Positions 32,156-39,854 of a stretch of DNA of 64,000 nucleotides are shown here, one piece after another. Below the pieces are notes generated by a model. That model was not told where the DNA came from, made no database searches, and saw only the letters and a list, made by a program, of their open reading frames with translations. This stretch comes from Actinomycetota bacterium. Its GTDB lineage: Bacteria; Actinomycetota; Actinomycetes; S36-B12. The stretch's first letter is position 1; the number at the start of each line of letters is the position of its first letter. A program made the translations under genes and the position numbers. Location of the stretch: NCBI GenBank assembly GCA_016870515.1, contig VGBL01000004.1, forward strand, positions 1 to 64,000, given 5' to 3'.

Positions 32156-34036
32156 GTGCGGGTGACGCCTGTCCGGCTCCTCTCGGCCGCCCTCGCCTCG
32201 GCGAGCGCCGCGCTCACGCTGGCGCCGGGGGCGCTCGTCACGGCCCTGTGGGTCGGCCCCCAGGCGGTCGCCGCAGGCATTCGCGGTGCAGCCCCGGCTT
32301 ACGCCGTCGCTGGAGCCGCGATCATCGCCTGCGCATTGATCGTCATCGCCCTCTACGTCTCGCTGATCGGAGTGTGGCGCGGTCGCCGAGGCCCACGTGT
32401 CGCGTGCATCGTCATCTTCGGCGTGCTCGCGCTCCTGCTCGTGACTCCGGCCTGGCCCGTTGTGCTGGCAGGCTGGGTGCCCCGCCTGCTCGGGCTGGCT
32501 GCGTTCGTCATCGCCATGGTCGGCCTCGTGATCGCCATGGCCGTCGATCGCCGTTCGGGTGATCCGTTGCGTGGTTGGGCGCCGGGCATCGCCGGGCTCG
32601 TGGGGGCCTACGCGGCCGTCGCCCTGGTGGTGGGTGTCGTCGATCCGCGCATCCCGCAGTTCCCGCGGGCACCGTGGACGCCGGAATTCGCCGGCGATGC
32701 TGCCCCGGGTCGCGCCTTGCCCGCCCAGCCGCCTCCTGCGCATCCGGGCCTGGCACCGGGGCAGTTCGCCACGATCCACAACGACGCCTGGATGACCGAT
32801 GCCTACGCGGACCGATCGATCATCGACCCGGAGGCTGCCGAGCCGGTGTCCTTCTTCGCCGGTGGCGACTGCGCCACCCTGGTGTGGAATGCCGAGGGCC
32901 ATCTAGTCGCAGTGTGCGTGAGCCCGACGGAGGTCCGGACCTACGTGCTCGATCCACGCACGCTCGAGCCACTGGCGAGTCGCCAGCTCGCTCCGCGCAC
33001 CGTCTCCGCACGCGTTCTCACCGACTTCTCCGGAGGCGGCTACGCCTTCCTTGACAGTGCCATGCGCCTGGTGATCCCCCTGCCCAACGGTCGTATCGCT
33101 CGCTACGACTCGGTCAGCCTAGAGCAGCTGGATGAATTCGAAGTCGTCGATAACCTGCAGCCTGGCGAGCAGATCACATCAGCGCTGCCCGATGCGGCGG
33201 GACTGCTGTGGTTCGTCGGTCAGCGAGGCACGGTCGGGTTGCTCGACACGATGTCGGGCACCGCATCCTCACTCGTGCTCGTCGATCCGGCATTCGGACC
33301 GGTCGATATCGAGAATTCGTTCGCCGTTGACGAGTCGGGCGGGGCGTATGTCGTCACATCGGCCGAACTCGTGCGCCTTGACGTCAGCGACGGTGCGCCC
33401 GCGGTGACGTGGCGGATCCCGTATGACCGTGGCGAGCGGCGCAAGCCCGGGCAGACCAGTCAGGCATCGGGTACCACTCCGACGGTCTTCCGCGACGGCG
33501 CCTTCATCGCGATAACGGATAACGCCGAGCCGCGCATGAACGTCGTCGTAGTGGATGCAACGGACGCGGTCCCGCGCGTTCACTGCACGGTGCCGGTCTT
33601 CTCCGACGGCGAGAGCGCAACCGACAACTCACTGATCGCCATAGGCGACTCCCTCTTCGTCGAGAACAACTACGGCTACACGCTTCTTTCGGTCGCCGGT
33701 GGTCGGACCACGACGCCAGGTCTTGCGCGCATCGATGTTTCGGATGCCGGTTGCGCCGTGGCGTGGTCCAGCGACGAGGTCGCCATCCCCTCGCTGGTCT
33801 CCAAGGGGGTCGCCGCCGACGGGCTAGTCCTTACCTATGTCAAGCAACCGAGCATCCTGGGCTTTGACGAGTGGTGGTTCACCGGTGTCGACGCCTCGAC
33901 CGGTGATGTCCGATGGCGCCGTCTCGCGGGCGTAGGTCCGCTGCTCAACAACCACTACGCGGCGGCCTACGTCTCACCGGTCGGTGGCGTATACGTAGGC
34001 ACCGTCAGCGGCATCGTCGGGCTCGTCGGCGACTAG
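32156..34036 (+). CDS. Membrane-anchored protein with large extracytoplasmic beta-rich domain
   Basis: The 626-residue protein has five hydrophobic helices in the first 170 residues, then a Pro-rich linker (residues 180-200) and a 420-residue domain rich in repeated short beta-like units (for example DPRTLEPLASRQL, DTMSGTASSLVLVD and DASTGDVRWRRLAG). The spacing suggests a beta-propeller, probably outside the cell. I do not recognise a named family. GTG 32156 is used, with GTG 32162 possible. It converges with the S51-type gene, overlapping by 4 bases. Confidence 0.72.
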   Translation: MRVTPVRLLSAALASASAALTLAPGALVTALWVGPQAVAAGIRGAAPAYAVAGAAIIACALIVIALYVSLIGVWRGRRGPRVACIVIFGVLALLLVTPAWPVVLAGWVPRLLGLAAFVIAMVGLVIAMAVDRRSGDPLRGWAPGIAGLVGAYAAVALVVGVVDPRIPQFPRAPWTPEFAGDAAPGRALPAQPPPAHPGLAPGQFATIHNDAWMTDAYADRSIIDPEAAEPVSFFAGGDCATLVWNAEGHLVAVCVSPTEVRTYVLDPRTLEPLASRQLAPRTVSARVLTDFSGGGYAFLDSAMRLVIPLPNGRIARYDSVSLEQLDEFEVVDNLQPGEQITSALPDAAGLLWFVGQRGTVGLLDTMSGTASSLVLVDPAFGPVDIENSFAVDESGGAYVVTSAELVRLDVSDGAPAVTWRIPYDRGERRKPGQTSQASGTTPTVFRDGAFIAITDNAEPRMNVVVVDATDAVPRVHCTVPVFSDGESATDNSLIAIGDSLFVENNYGYTLLSVAGGRTTTPGLARIDVSDAGCAVAWSSDEVAIPSLVSKGVAADGLVLTYVKQPSILGFDEWWFTGVDASTGDVRWRRLAGVGPLLNNHYAAAYVSPVGGVYVGTVSGIVGLVGD

Positions 34037-35283
34037 GCCCCGCGCAGATCCCATTCCTGGCCGTCGGGGGTGTCGCGTACTTCGATGCCATGGGCGGCGA
34101 GGCTGTCGCGGATGGCGTCACTGGTCGCGAAGTCACGCGAATCGCGTGCCCGCTGGCGCGCATCCAGGGCGACTTCCACCACGGGGCCGACGACGTCGCG
34201 CTCGTCGCGCATGCCCGACACTGCCGTGGCCCCGAGCTGCACGAGCATTCCGCGCAGCGCTGCACGTGCGCGGTCGACGTGGTCGCCCTGAACGGTGTCG
34301 GCCGACCATGCATGGATGGCGTCCTCGAGCTCGAGGACGGCCGCGAGGGCCCCGTCTGCATCTCCCGCGTCCATGCAGGCCTCGAAGGCACCCTGAAGGC
34401 GATCGGCCTCGGAGCGCAGGGAGAACGACTCGCCTGCTTGCGGAACCTCGACGAGCACCGGCTCATTGGCGGCCGTGGTGTTACCCCCGCCGTCACCTCG
34501 CAGGACGCGGACCATCTCGTTGAACGAGACGGATTCGCCGGCCGGCAGTACCGTGGAGCACCCACGGTGACGAAGGGTCAGGGTCCCGACTCCCTCAACT
34601 CGAGCCACACGCGTGGCCACGTCAAAGATGACCGCAGTGTGCTCGTCGACACCCAGCACGCCGACGCCGTCCGGCAGATCACCCTCGAGCCGCTCCAGGC
34701 GGTGCTCACCCAGGTAGCAGTAGCGCGTGTCGTGGCGTCCACCCTCGCGGTTGTCGTAGTGCGGAATGACAGCTGCTGCGATGCCCGTCAGCGAACCCAG
34801 CAGGTCGAGGCCCTCGAGCCAATGTGGCTCGGTGCCCACCTTGTAGATCTCGTAGACCGGCACGGTGAAGCGGCCGACCGTCACGGCGGCGGCACTGCCC
34901 ATGACGAGGGTCCCGCCGCGGGTGGCGACGTCGAGGAGGGCCGCGGGTACCGCAGTGTCCGACCATTGGTGCAGTGCATAGGACGGGCTCCCAGGCCCAG
35001 CAAACACCCACCCCGCGCGGGCAAGCAGGGCGAGAGCTCGCTCGCGATCGATGACAGGTTCGTCACTGCGCCGCCACCGCACGACGTCTAGATCCACGCC
35101 CACGGAGTCTCGAAAGTACTCCAGGATCTTGTCGGTGAGGTCGTCGGCGTTGACCTGGAATCCGAACGGCGTGTCGATGAGGGCGGCTGGACCTGGTCCC
35201 TTGGACCCCAGGAGTTCGCGGTGGATCCTCACCATCGTCGGGGCGGTTTCCCCCGAACCGATGATGACAAGACGCGCGGCCAC
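34033..35283 (-). CDS. Peptidase S51/cyanophycinase-like domain fused to a cysteinyl-tRNA-synthetase-type C-terminal region
   Basis: The 416-residue protein appears to be a fusion. Residues 1-225 resemble peptidase S51 (dipeptidase E/cyanophycinase): IGSGETAPTM, an AGPGSPSYAL loop (residues 95-103) and a serine elbow VMGSAAAVT with Ser130. Residues 290-416 resemble the end of cysteinyl-tRNA synthetase: a DALR-like helical part (residues 290-355, FEACMDAGDADGALAAVLELEDAIH) and a terminal ARDSRDFATSDAIRDSLAAHGIEVRDTPDGQEW. There is no CysRS catalytic HIGH/KMSKS core. GTG 35283 is preceded by CAGACT 6 nt upstream. The function is unknown; the CysRS-like part may bind RNA or be a protein-interaction module. 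Confidence 0.82.
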   Translation of the reverse strand: MAARLVIIGSGETAPTMVRIHRELLGSKGPGPAALIDTPFGFQVNADDLTDKILEYFRDSVGVDLDVVRWRRSDEPVIDRERALALLARAGWVFAGPGSPSYALHQWSDTAVPAALLDVATRGGTLVMGSAAAVTVGRFTVPVYEIYKVGTEPHWLEGLDLLGSLTGIAAAVIPHYDNREGGRHDTRYCYLGEHRLERLEGDLPDGVGVLGVDEHTAVIFDVATRVARVEGVGTLTLRHRGCSTVLPAGESVSFNEMVRVLRGDGGGNTTAANEPVLVEVPQAGESFSLRSEADRLQGAFEACMDAGDADGALAAVLELEDAIHAWSADTVQGDHVDRARAALRGMLVQLGATAVSGMRDERDVVGPVVEVALDARQRARDSRDFATSDAIRDSLAAHGIEVRDTPDGQEWDLRGA

Positions 35284-35355
35284 GCCCCTAGTCTGCTAGA
35301 CGTCGGGGCGCGGCCGCGAGCGTGGTCGGCCCTGATCAATCGGCGATCGCCGGAC

Positions 35356-35763
35356 CTAGTCCGAACCTGTGGGTCCCGGGGTGCTGGGCAGGATCCAGAA
35401 GATGGCCAGGACGATGATGCCGATGCGGAAGCCGCAGGGCAGGAGGTGCAGCAGCTGCCACCATCCGGAGCGACCGGTGTCGTGCGGGTGGCGCGCGGCC
35501 ACGGCAATGCTGGGGACGAGGGTGGCGAGAGAGAAGAACGCCGATAGCACGAGCCCCGCGACCGCGAGCCCGGTGGGAACCGGGAGTACCTGCGTGGCCT
35601 CGCCCATCTGGCTGAAGGTGGCACCGACTTACTCGATGTGCCAGGGCATGGCTGTCACGATGAGGGTGAGAAGGCACCACCACCAGAACTCAGACCAGCT
35701 CGCCCGTCCTTGGAGCGAGGTGCAATTCTTCAAAACGTGGTTGATCGCCTGACCGAAACCTAT
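35356..35763 (-). pseudogene. DUF805 membrane-protein gene with ATA start and in-frame TAA
   Basis: One minus-strand frame reads GFGQAINHVLKNCTSLQGRASWSEFWWWCLLTLIVTAMPWHIE, then TAA (35629-35631), then VGATFSQMGEATQVL...ARHPHDTGRSGWWQLLHLLPCGFRIGIIVLAIFWILPSTPG. These are the start and end of one DUF805 protein: RASWSEFWWW and HDTGRSGWWQLL-LPSTPG are family hallmarks. The frame is continuous apart from the TAA. The expected Met codon before GFGQ is ATA at 35761-35763. Two lesions in one gene point to a pseudogene. An internal ATG at 35605-35607 could start only the second half. Confidence 0.85.
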
Positions 35764-35859
35764 GTGAGTTCCTCTTGCGCGACACCCGATACGTCGCTCC
35801 ACAGCGAAGGCCAGCCAGGAGGAGTCTGCCACCACGGAAGATGCAGCACGACACTGCGA

Positions 35860-35865
35860 TAGCGT
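35860..35865 (+). promoter_or_regulatory. Leaderless -10 box (TAGCGT) for serine hydrolase
   Basis: TAGCGT ends 6 nt before ATG 35872. Confidence 0.5.
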
Positions 35866-35871
35866 CGTCTC

Positions 35872-37284
35872 ATGGACCTCTGGGCGGCAGCAGAACTCAC
35901 GGACCTGCGACAGCGCGCTGCACGTGAGGAGCACGACGTGCCGATGATTGCCTATGGGCTCGTGCTTGGCGGCACTCTCGTGCACAGCGGCTCCGTGAGT
36001 GCAGAAGGCGCAAGGATGGCGACCGCACAGACCCCCTTTCGCATCGCGTCGATGACGAAGAGCTTCACGGCCACCACCGTCCTGATCCTGCGTGATCGTG
36101 GCGTGCTTGCCCTCGACGACCGGTTGGACCGGTGGCTTCCGTGGGCATCCACCATCGGTCTGCCGGGCGCCGCTCCACCGTTGACCATCCGGCACCTGCT
36201 CACCATGACGGCAGGGTTCCCGACCGACGATCCCTGGGGTGACCGGCAGGAATCGCTCCCCCTTGGCGCGTTCGACCGACTCGTGGAGGGTGGCCTGTCG
36301 TTCTGCCGACCCCCCGGCATCGACTTCGAGTACTCCAACCTCGGCTACGCCCTGCTCGGTCGGGTGATTGCCCAGGCCACCGGCCACGATTTCCGTGACG
36401 TGGTAGCCGACCTCGTGCTGCAGCCTCTCGGAATGGCGTCAACGACCTTCGACGTCTCGGATGCGCACGGCCACGCGACGGGCTTTCGGCGCGTGGACGA
36501 CGGACTCGTCGAGCAGCCGGAGACGGCGTCGGGAGCGTTCAGCCCCATGGGAGGCTTGTGGAGCACCGTCGAAGATCTCGCTCGGTGGATCGCCTTTCAT
36601 GAGGCCGCCTGGGCGGATGATCCCGCGGACATGCCTCTGTCTCGGTGGTCGAGACGGGAGATGCAGCGTCCGCATATCATCACTCAGGTCGACGAGGCCG
36701 AAGGCCCGGCCGCTCACTCGTACGGTTTCGGCCTCTATGTCACCGATGACCTGCGGCTGGGTCGTTTCATCCACCACAGCGGCGGCTACCCGGGGTTCGG
36801 ATCCCACATGCGGTGGCATCCGGACACGCGCTGGGGAATCGTAGCCTTGGCCAACCGCACTTATGCGCCCATGCGCAAGGTGTGCACCGACGTCCTAGCG
36901 GAAATCGTCGCCGAAGATTGCGAGTCGGCACGTCGCAGCCGCGCGCGGGACGCCCTGTGGCCAGTGACCCGGCAAGCGATCGGCATTGCCGAGTCCCTCC
37001 TGGCACGGTGGGACGACGAGATCGTCAACACGCACGGTGCGATGAACCTCGACCTCGATCAGCCACGTGAGGAGCGCCGACGCCAATGGCAGGCTCTTGC
37101 GCGGGACCTCGGCCCGTTTCAGAGGATGCCCGATACGGTCACAACAAGGAGTCCAGCCCACGCACGCTGGCGCATGCAGGGCAGGAGCGGTGATGTTTGG
37201 CTGGAGGTGCTCATGAGTCCGGAGTGCGAACCTCGCATCCAGACCCTGCTCGCCGTGGGGGCCGACAGTGAGGGGCGTCCCTGA
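35872..37284 (+). CDS. Serine hydrolase, class C beta-lactamase/penicillin-binding-protein family
   Basis: This 470-residue protein has the SxxK motif Ser60-Met-Thr-Lys63 (IASMTKSFTATTVL) and the YxN motif Tyr154-Ser-Asn156 (FEYSNLGYALLG), as in class C beta-lactamase-like esterases and peptidases. A HHSGGYPGFGSHM segment serves as the third motif (H-S-G type). No signal peptide is visible, so it is probably cytoplasmic and not a true beta-lactamase. The ~130-residue tail after the catalytic domain is unassigned. TAGCGT 6 nt upstream supports the start. It shares a TGATG junction with the SMR gene. Confidence 0.9.
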   Translation: MDLWAAAELTDLRQRAAREEHDVPMIAYGLVLGGTLVHSGSVSAEGARMATAQTPFRIASMTKSFTATTVLILRDRGVLALDDRLDRWLPWASTIGLPGAAPPLTIRHLLTMTAGFPTDDPWGDRQESLPLGAFDRLVEGGLSFCRPPGIDFEYSNLGYALLGRVIAQATGHDFRDVVADLVLQPLGMASTTFDVSDAHGHATGFRRVDDGLVEQPETASGAFSPMGGLWSTVEDLARWIAFHEAAWADDPADMPLSRWSRREMQRPHIITQVDEAEGPAAHSYGFGLYVTDDLRLGRFIHHSGGYPGFGSHMRWHPDTRWGIVALANRTYAPMRKVCTDVLAEIVAEDCESARRSRARDALWPVTRQAIGIAESLLARWDDEIVNTHGAMNLDLDQPREERRRQWQALARDLGPFQRMPDTVTTRSPAHARWRMQGRSGDVWLEVLMSPECEPRIQTLLAVGADSEGRP

Positions 37285-37607
37285 TGGCTTGGCTGCTGCT
37301 GCTGCTCGCCATCGGCGCGGAGGTGTTCGGCACCCTGTCGCTGAAGGCCAGCGATGGCTTTTCACGTCTGTGGCCGTCGCTCGGAGTGGTCGTCGGCTAT
37401 GCCGCGGCGTTCACCCTCCTGGCCTTCGTCCTCAGGACCGTTGGGGTTGGTCCTGCTTACGCGCTCTGGGCGGGCGTAGGCACGGCGGGAGCAGCCATCG
37501 GCGGGTGGCTCATCTTCAGCGAGCGACTGACGTGGATCACGATCGTGGGCATCGCCATCGTCATCATCGGCGTCGTCTTCATCACCCTGGGTGAGGCGCG
37601 CGCCTGA
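37284..37607 (+). CDS. Small multidrug resistance (SMR) family transporter
   Basis: The 107-residue protein has four helices and the SMR signature: an N-terminal Glu13 in LLLAIGAEVFGTLSLKAS (the essential proton/cation-binding Glu) and YALWAGVGTAGAAIGGWLIFSE in helices 3-4. SMR proteins export quaternary ammonium compounds, guanidinium or polyamines. It starts at the TGATG junction with the upstream serine hydrolase, so it is cotranslated with it. A single SMR gene suggests a homodimer. Confidence 0.92.
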   Translation: MAWLLLLLAIGAEVFGTLSLKASDGFSRLWPSLGVVVGYAAAFTLLAFVLRTVGVGPAYALWAGVGTAGAAIGGWLIFSERLTWITIVGIAIVIIGVVFITLGEARA

Positions 37608-37617
37608 TGATGGCCGG

Positions 37618-38463
37618 CTATCCGGCAGCGAGGTCCTCGCGGAAGGGGCTGGCCGGATACGTGCCCAGGATGCGCACGGACTCAGTGTAGAAAGCGAGTT
37701 CCTCCAGGGCTAGCGCGAGCGGCCTGTCGTGTGGGTGGCCCTGCACGTCGGTGTAGAACTGGGTGGCCGAGAACGACCCGCCCAATTGATAGCTCTCAAG
37801 CTTGGTCATGTTGACGCCATTGGTTGCGAAACCGCCAAGGGCCTTGTAGAGCGCCGCGGGGACGTTGCGCACGCGGAAGACGAAGGTCGTGATGACAGCT
37901 CCCGAGTCAGTGGGCGGTTGCTGCTCGTCGCGGGACAGGATGAGGAACCGCGTGGTGTTGCGGTGCTCGTCCTCGACGTCCTCCGCGAGGATGCTGAGCC
38001 CGTAGAGGTCAGCTGCCAGGCGTGGCGCGAGTGCGGCGACGGCGGGGTCGTCGGCCTGAGCCACCTCGCGTGCCGCCCCGGCGGTGTCATCGGCCACGAT
38101 GCCTCGCCAGCCGTGCTCGCGGAGCAACAGGCGGCACTGGCCGAGTGCATGGGAGTGGCTCCGAACCGTGGTGATGTCGTCCATGGTGGCGCCGGGGACC
38201 GCCATGAGCTGGAAGTGGATCGGCATGAAGTGCTCACCGATGATGTGCAGCCCCGACCCGGGCAGCAGGTGGTGGATGTCCGCCACCCGGCCGGCGATCG
38301 AGTTGTCGACCGGGATCATGGCCAGGTCTGCCACTCCCTCGTCGATCACGCCGAAGACATCTTCGAAGGTCGGACAGGGGAGGGATTCGAGGTGTGGGTA
38401 GACCTCGCGGCAGGCGGCATCGGAGTTAGACCCCGGCTCACCCTGGTAGGCGATGACCGACAT
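37618..38463 (-). CDS. pheA: Prephenate dehydratase with ACT domain
   Basis: PheA converts prephenate to phenylpyruvate in phenylalanine synthesis. The 281-residue protein starts MSVIAYQGEPGSNSDAACRE, has the catalytic NTTRFLIL (TRF motif) at the end of the PDT domain, and an ACT domain with LESYQLGGSFSATQFYTDVQGH near residues 215-240, the ESRP/GALV-like region for phenylalanine feedback. ATG 38463 has TAGGGT ending 7 nt upstream. The TAG of that box is the stop codon of the upstream UPF0114 gene. Confidence 0.95.
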   Translation of the reverse strand: MSVIAYQGEPGSNSDAACREVYPHLESLPCPTFEDVFGVIDEGVADLAMIPVDNSIAGRVADIHHLLPGSGLHIIGEHFMPIHFQLMAVPGATMDDITTVRSHSHALGQCRLLLREHGWRGIVADDTAGAAREVAQADDPAVAALAPRLAADLYGLSILAEDVEDEHRNTTRFLILSRDEQQPPTDSGAVITTFVFRVRNVPAALYKALGGFATNGVNMTKLESYQLGGSFSATQFYTDVQGHPHDRPLALALEELAFYTESVRILGTYPASPFREDLAAG

Positions 38464-38470
38464 GAGTCGA

Positions 38471-38476
38471 ACCCTA
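38471..38476 (-). promoter_or_regulatory. Leaderless -10 box (TAGGGT) for pheA, formed by upstream stop codon
   Basis: On the minus strand TAGGGT ends 7 nt before ATG 38463. Its first three bases are the TAG stop of the UPF0114 gene. Confidence 0.55.
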
Positions 38477-38947
38477 CTTGTCGGGGGATTTCCCCGACGA
38501 ACGCGTGGCGTAGGAGAAGGCCGCCAGCGCGAGCACGAGCGCGCCGGCACCGACTCCGAACAACATCGTTGCCTGAGCGTCCTTGCCCTCGACCAGTTCG
38601 CCGAGGAAGACCACGGCAATGACGGCGACCACCACGCCGATGAGCTTGCCCTTGAGGTCGTCGAGGGAGTGGATCTGCAGCCACGCGGGAAGCTCGAGGG
38701 ACTCGTCGACGAAGAGCTCGTAGAGTCCGTAGCCGATCACTAGCAGTACCGTCGCGAGCAGCAGGGTGTCGACGGCTGCCAGGACCGAGACGGTGCACTC
38801 CTTCAGCGCGACCTCCGCCTTGACGAGCTTGACCGCGGCGGAGCCCATCTCCCACAGACCGATGGCAATGAGGATCAGGCCTCCGACGAGGGCTCCGAGC
38901 GATGGGAGTACGACGACGTAGCGCGACAACTCGATGATCCTGCGCAC
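38474..38947 (-). CDS. UPF0114 (YqhA) family membrane protein
   Basis: The 157-residue protein has three to four helices and the UPF0114 signature LELPAWLQIHSLDDLKGKLIGVVVAVIAVVFLGELV. GTG 38947 is preferred over a TTG further upstream because TACCCT ends 6 nt before it. The family is an integral membrane group of unknown function. It lies directly upstream of pheA, with the two genes separated by 10 bases and pheA having its own -10 box. Confidence 0.9.
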   Translation of the reverse strand: MRRIIELSRYVVVLPSLGALVGGLILIAIGLWEMGSAAVKLVKAEVALKECTVSVLAAVDTLLLATVLLVIGYGLYELFVDESLELPAWLQIHSLDDLKGKLIGVVVAVIAVVFLGELVEGKDAQATMLFGVGAGALVLALAAFSYATRSSGKSPDK

Positions 38948-38953
38948 GGTTGC

Positions 38954-38959
38954 AGGGTA
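38954..38959 (-). promoter_or_regulatory. Leaderless -10 box (TACCCT) for UPF0114 gene
   Basis: On the minus strand TACCCT ends 6 nt before GTG 38947, which helps choose that start. Confidence 0.5.
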
Positions 38960-38994
38960 CTCTTCGAAGACCTCACGGATGCGGGGAGCGCGCC

Positions 38995-39348
38995 GTGACA
39001 CCCGAGACAATTCTCGACACCCTTGACACCGCGGTCTACAGCGAGGATCGCCAAGGTCGCTACACCTATGCCAACCGAATGGTCCAGGAGATCTTCGGGG
39101 CGCCGCTGCGTCAGATCGTCGGTCACGACGACAGCGAGTTCATCGACCTGCAGGTGTCCAATGACCTCAAGGTCAACGATGAAGCGGTGATGACATCCGG
39201 CCAGGCCATCGCACGCTAGGAGCGCGACATCGTGAAGGAGACCGGCGAAGAGCGGGTCTCCTGGACCATCAAGGCTCCCCTCACCGATGGAGCGGGCAAC
39301 GTCGTGGGGCTGTGCGGCATTTCCCTCGACATCACCGACCGCTCGTAG
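38995..39348 (+). pseudogene. PAS-domain protein interrupted by in-frame TAG
   Basis: A GTG at 38995 opens a frame that reads TPETILDTLDTAVYSEDRQGRYTYANRMVQEIFGAPL...GHDDSEFI... to AIAR, then TAG (39217-39219), and then continues in frame as ERDIVKETGEERVSWTIKAPLTDGAGNVVGLCGISLDITDRS before a second stop. Together the two halves form one complete PAS domain (about 117 codons) of the PAS_4/PAS_9 kind, including the GISLDITDR end. The amber codon is in the middle. It is a pseudogene, unless TAG is read through. No kinase or cyclase domain follows. Confidence 0.85.
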
Positions 39349-39364
39349 CCTCCACTGGCTGATG

Positions 39365-39819
39365 TCCTGATCCTTTTGGAGACGGCGTTGCGCGTGAGGC
39401 CGTCGATGAGCACGGTGGAACCGGCTAGGCCGAGGGCGTACCAGAACGGGCCGACCGTGATTCGCGATGTCGACACCGCCCCGTAGTGCTTGGGATCGGC
39501 TTCCTGCAGGAACAGGCCACCGCAGGGGATCGCGGGAATGATCAGGCCGAAGCCGGCGACGATTCCGGCGAGCAGGAAGGGCCCCTGCATCAGGGAGAGT
39601 GACAGACCCTGGAGGTCGTGGGCGTATTGGAACAGGTTGCCGAAGGACAGCAGCAGGACGCCGTTGCTGAAGTTGAACACGAGGCCGATGAGCACCGCGG
39701 CGATGAAGATGGGCTCCTGGAAGAGGCGGATGGGGAAGACGCCCTCCTCTCCAGGAACCCTGATGCGCAGGGCGTGGGCCGTCCTTGGGCAGCAGTGCGA
39801 GGGCTAGCGCGATGCTCAC
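39365..39819 (-). pseudogene. Remnant of DHA2-type MFS transporter
   Basis: On the minus strand, [14 protein letters not shown] in one frame is followed, after a frameshift near 39775, by [38 protein letters not shown]...LLAGIVAGFGLIIPAI in another. The latter resembles the central helices of 14-helix DHA2 drug transporters. About 150 codons survive of an expected 450-550, and the ends are missing. It lies between the PAS pseudogene and the DUF255 gene. Confidence 0.6.
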
Positions 39820-39854
39820 CAGGCTGGACCGTGCAGGTGGGGCAGACTCATCCC

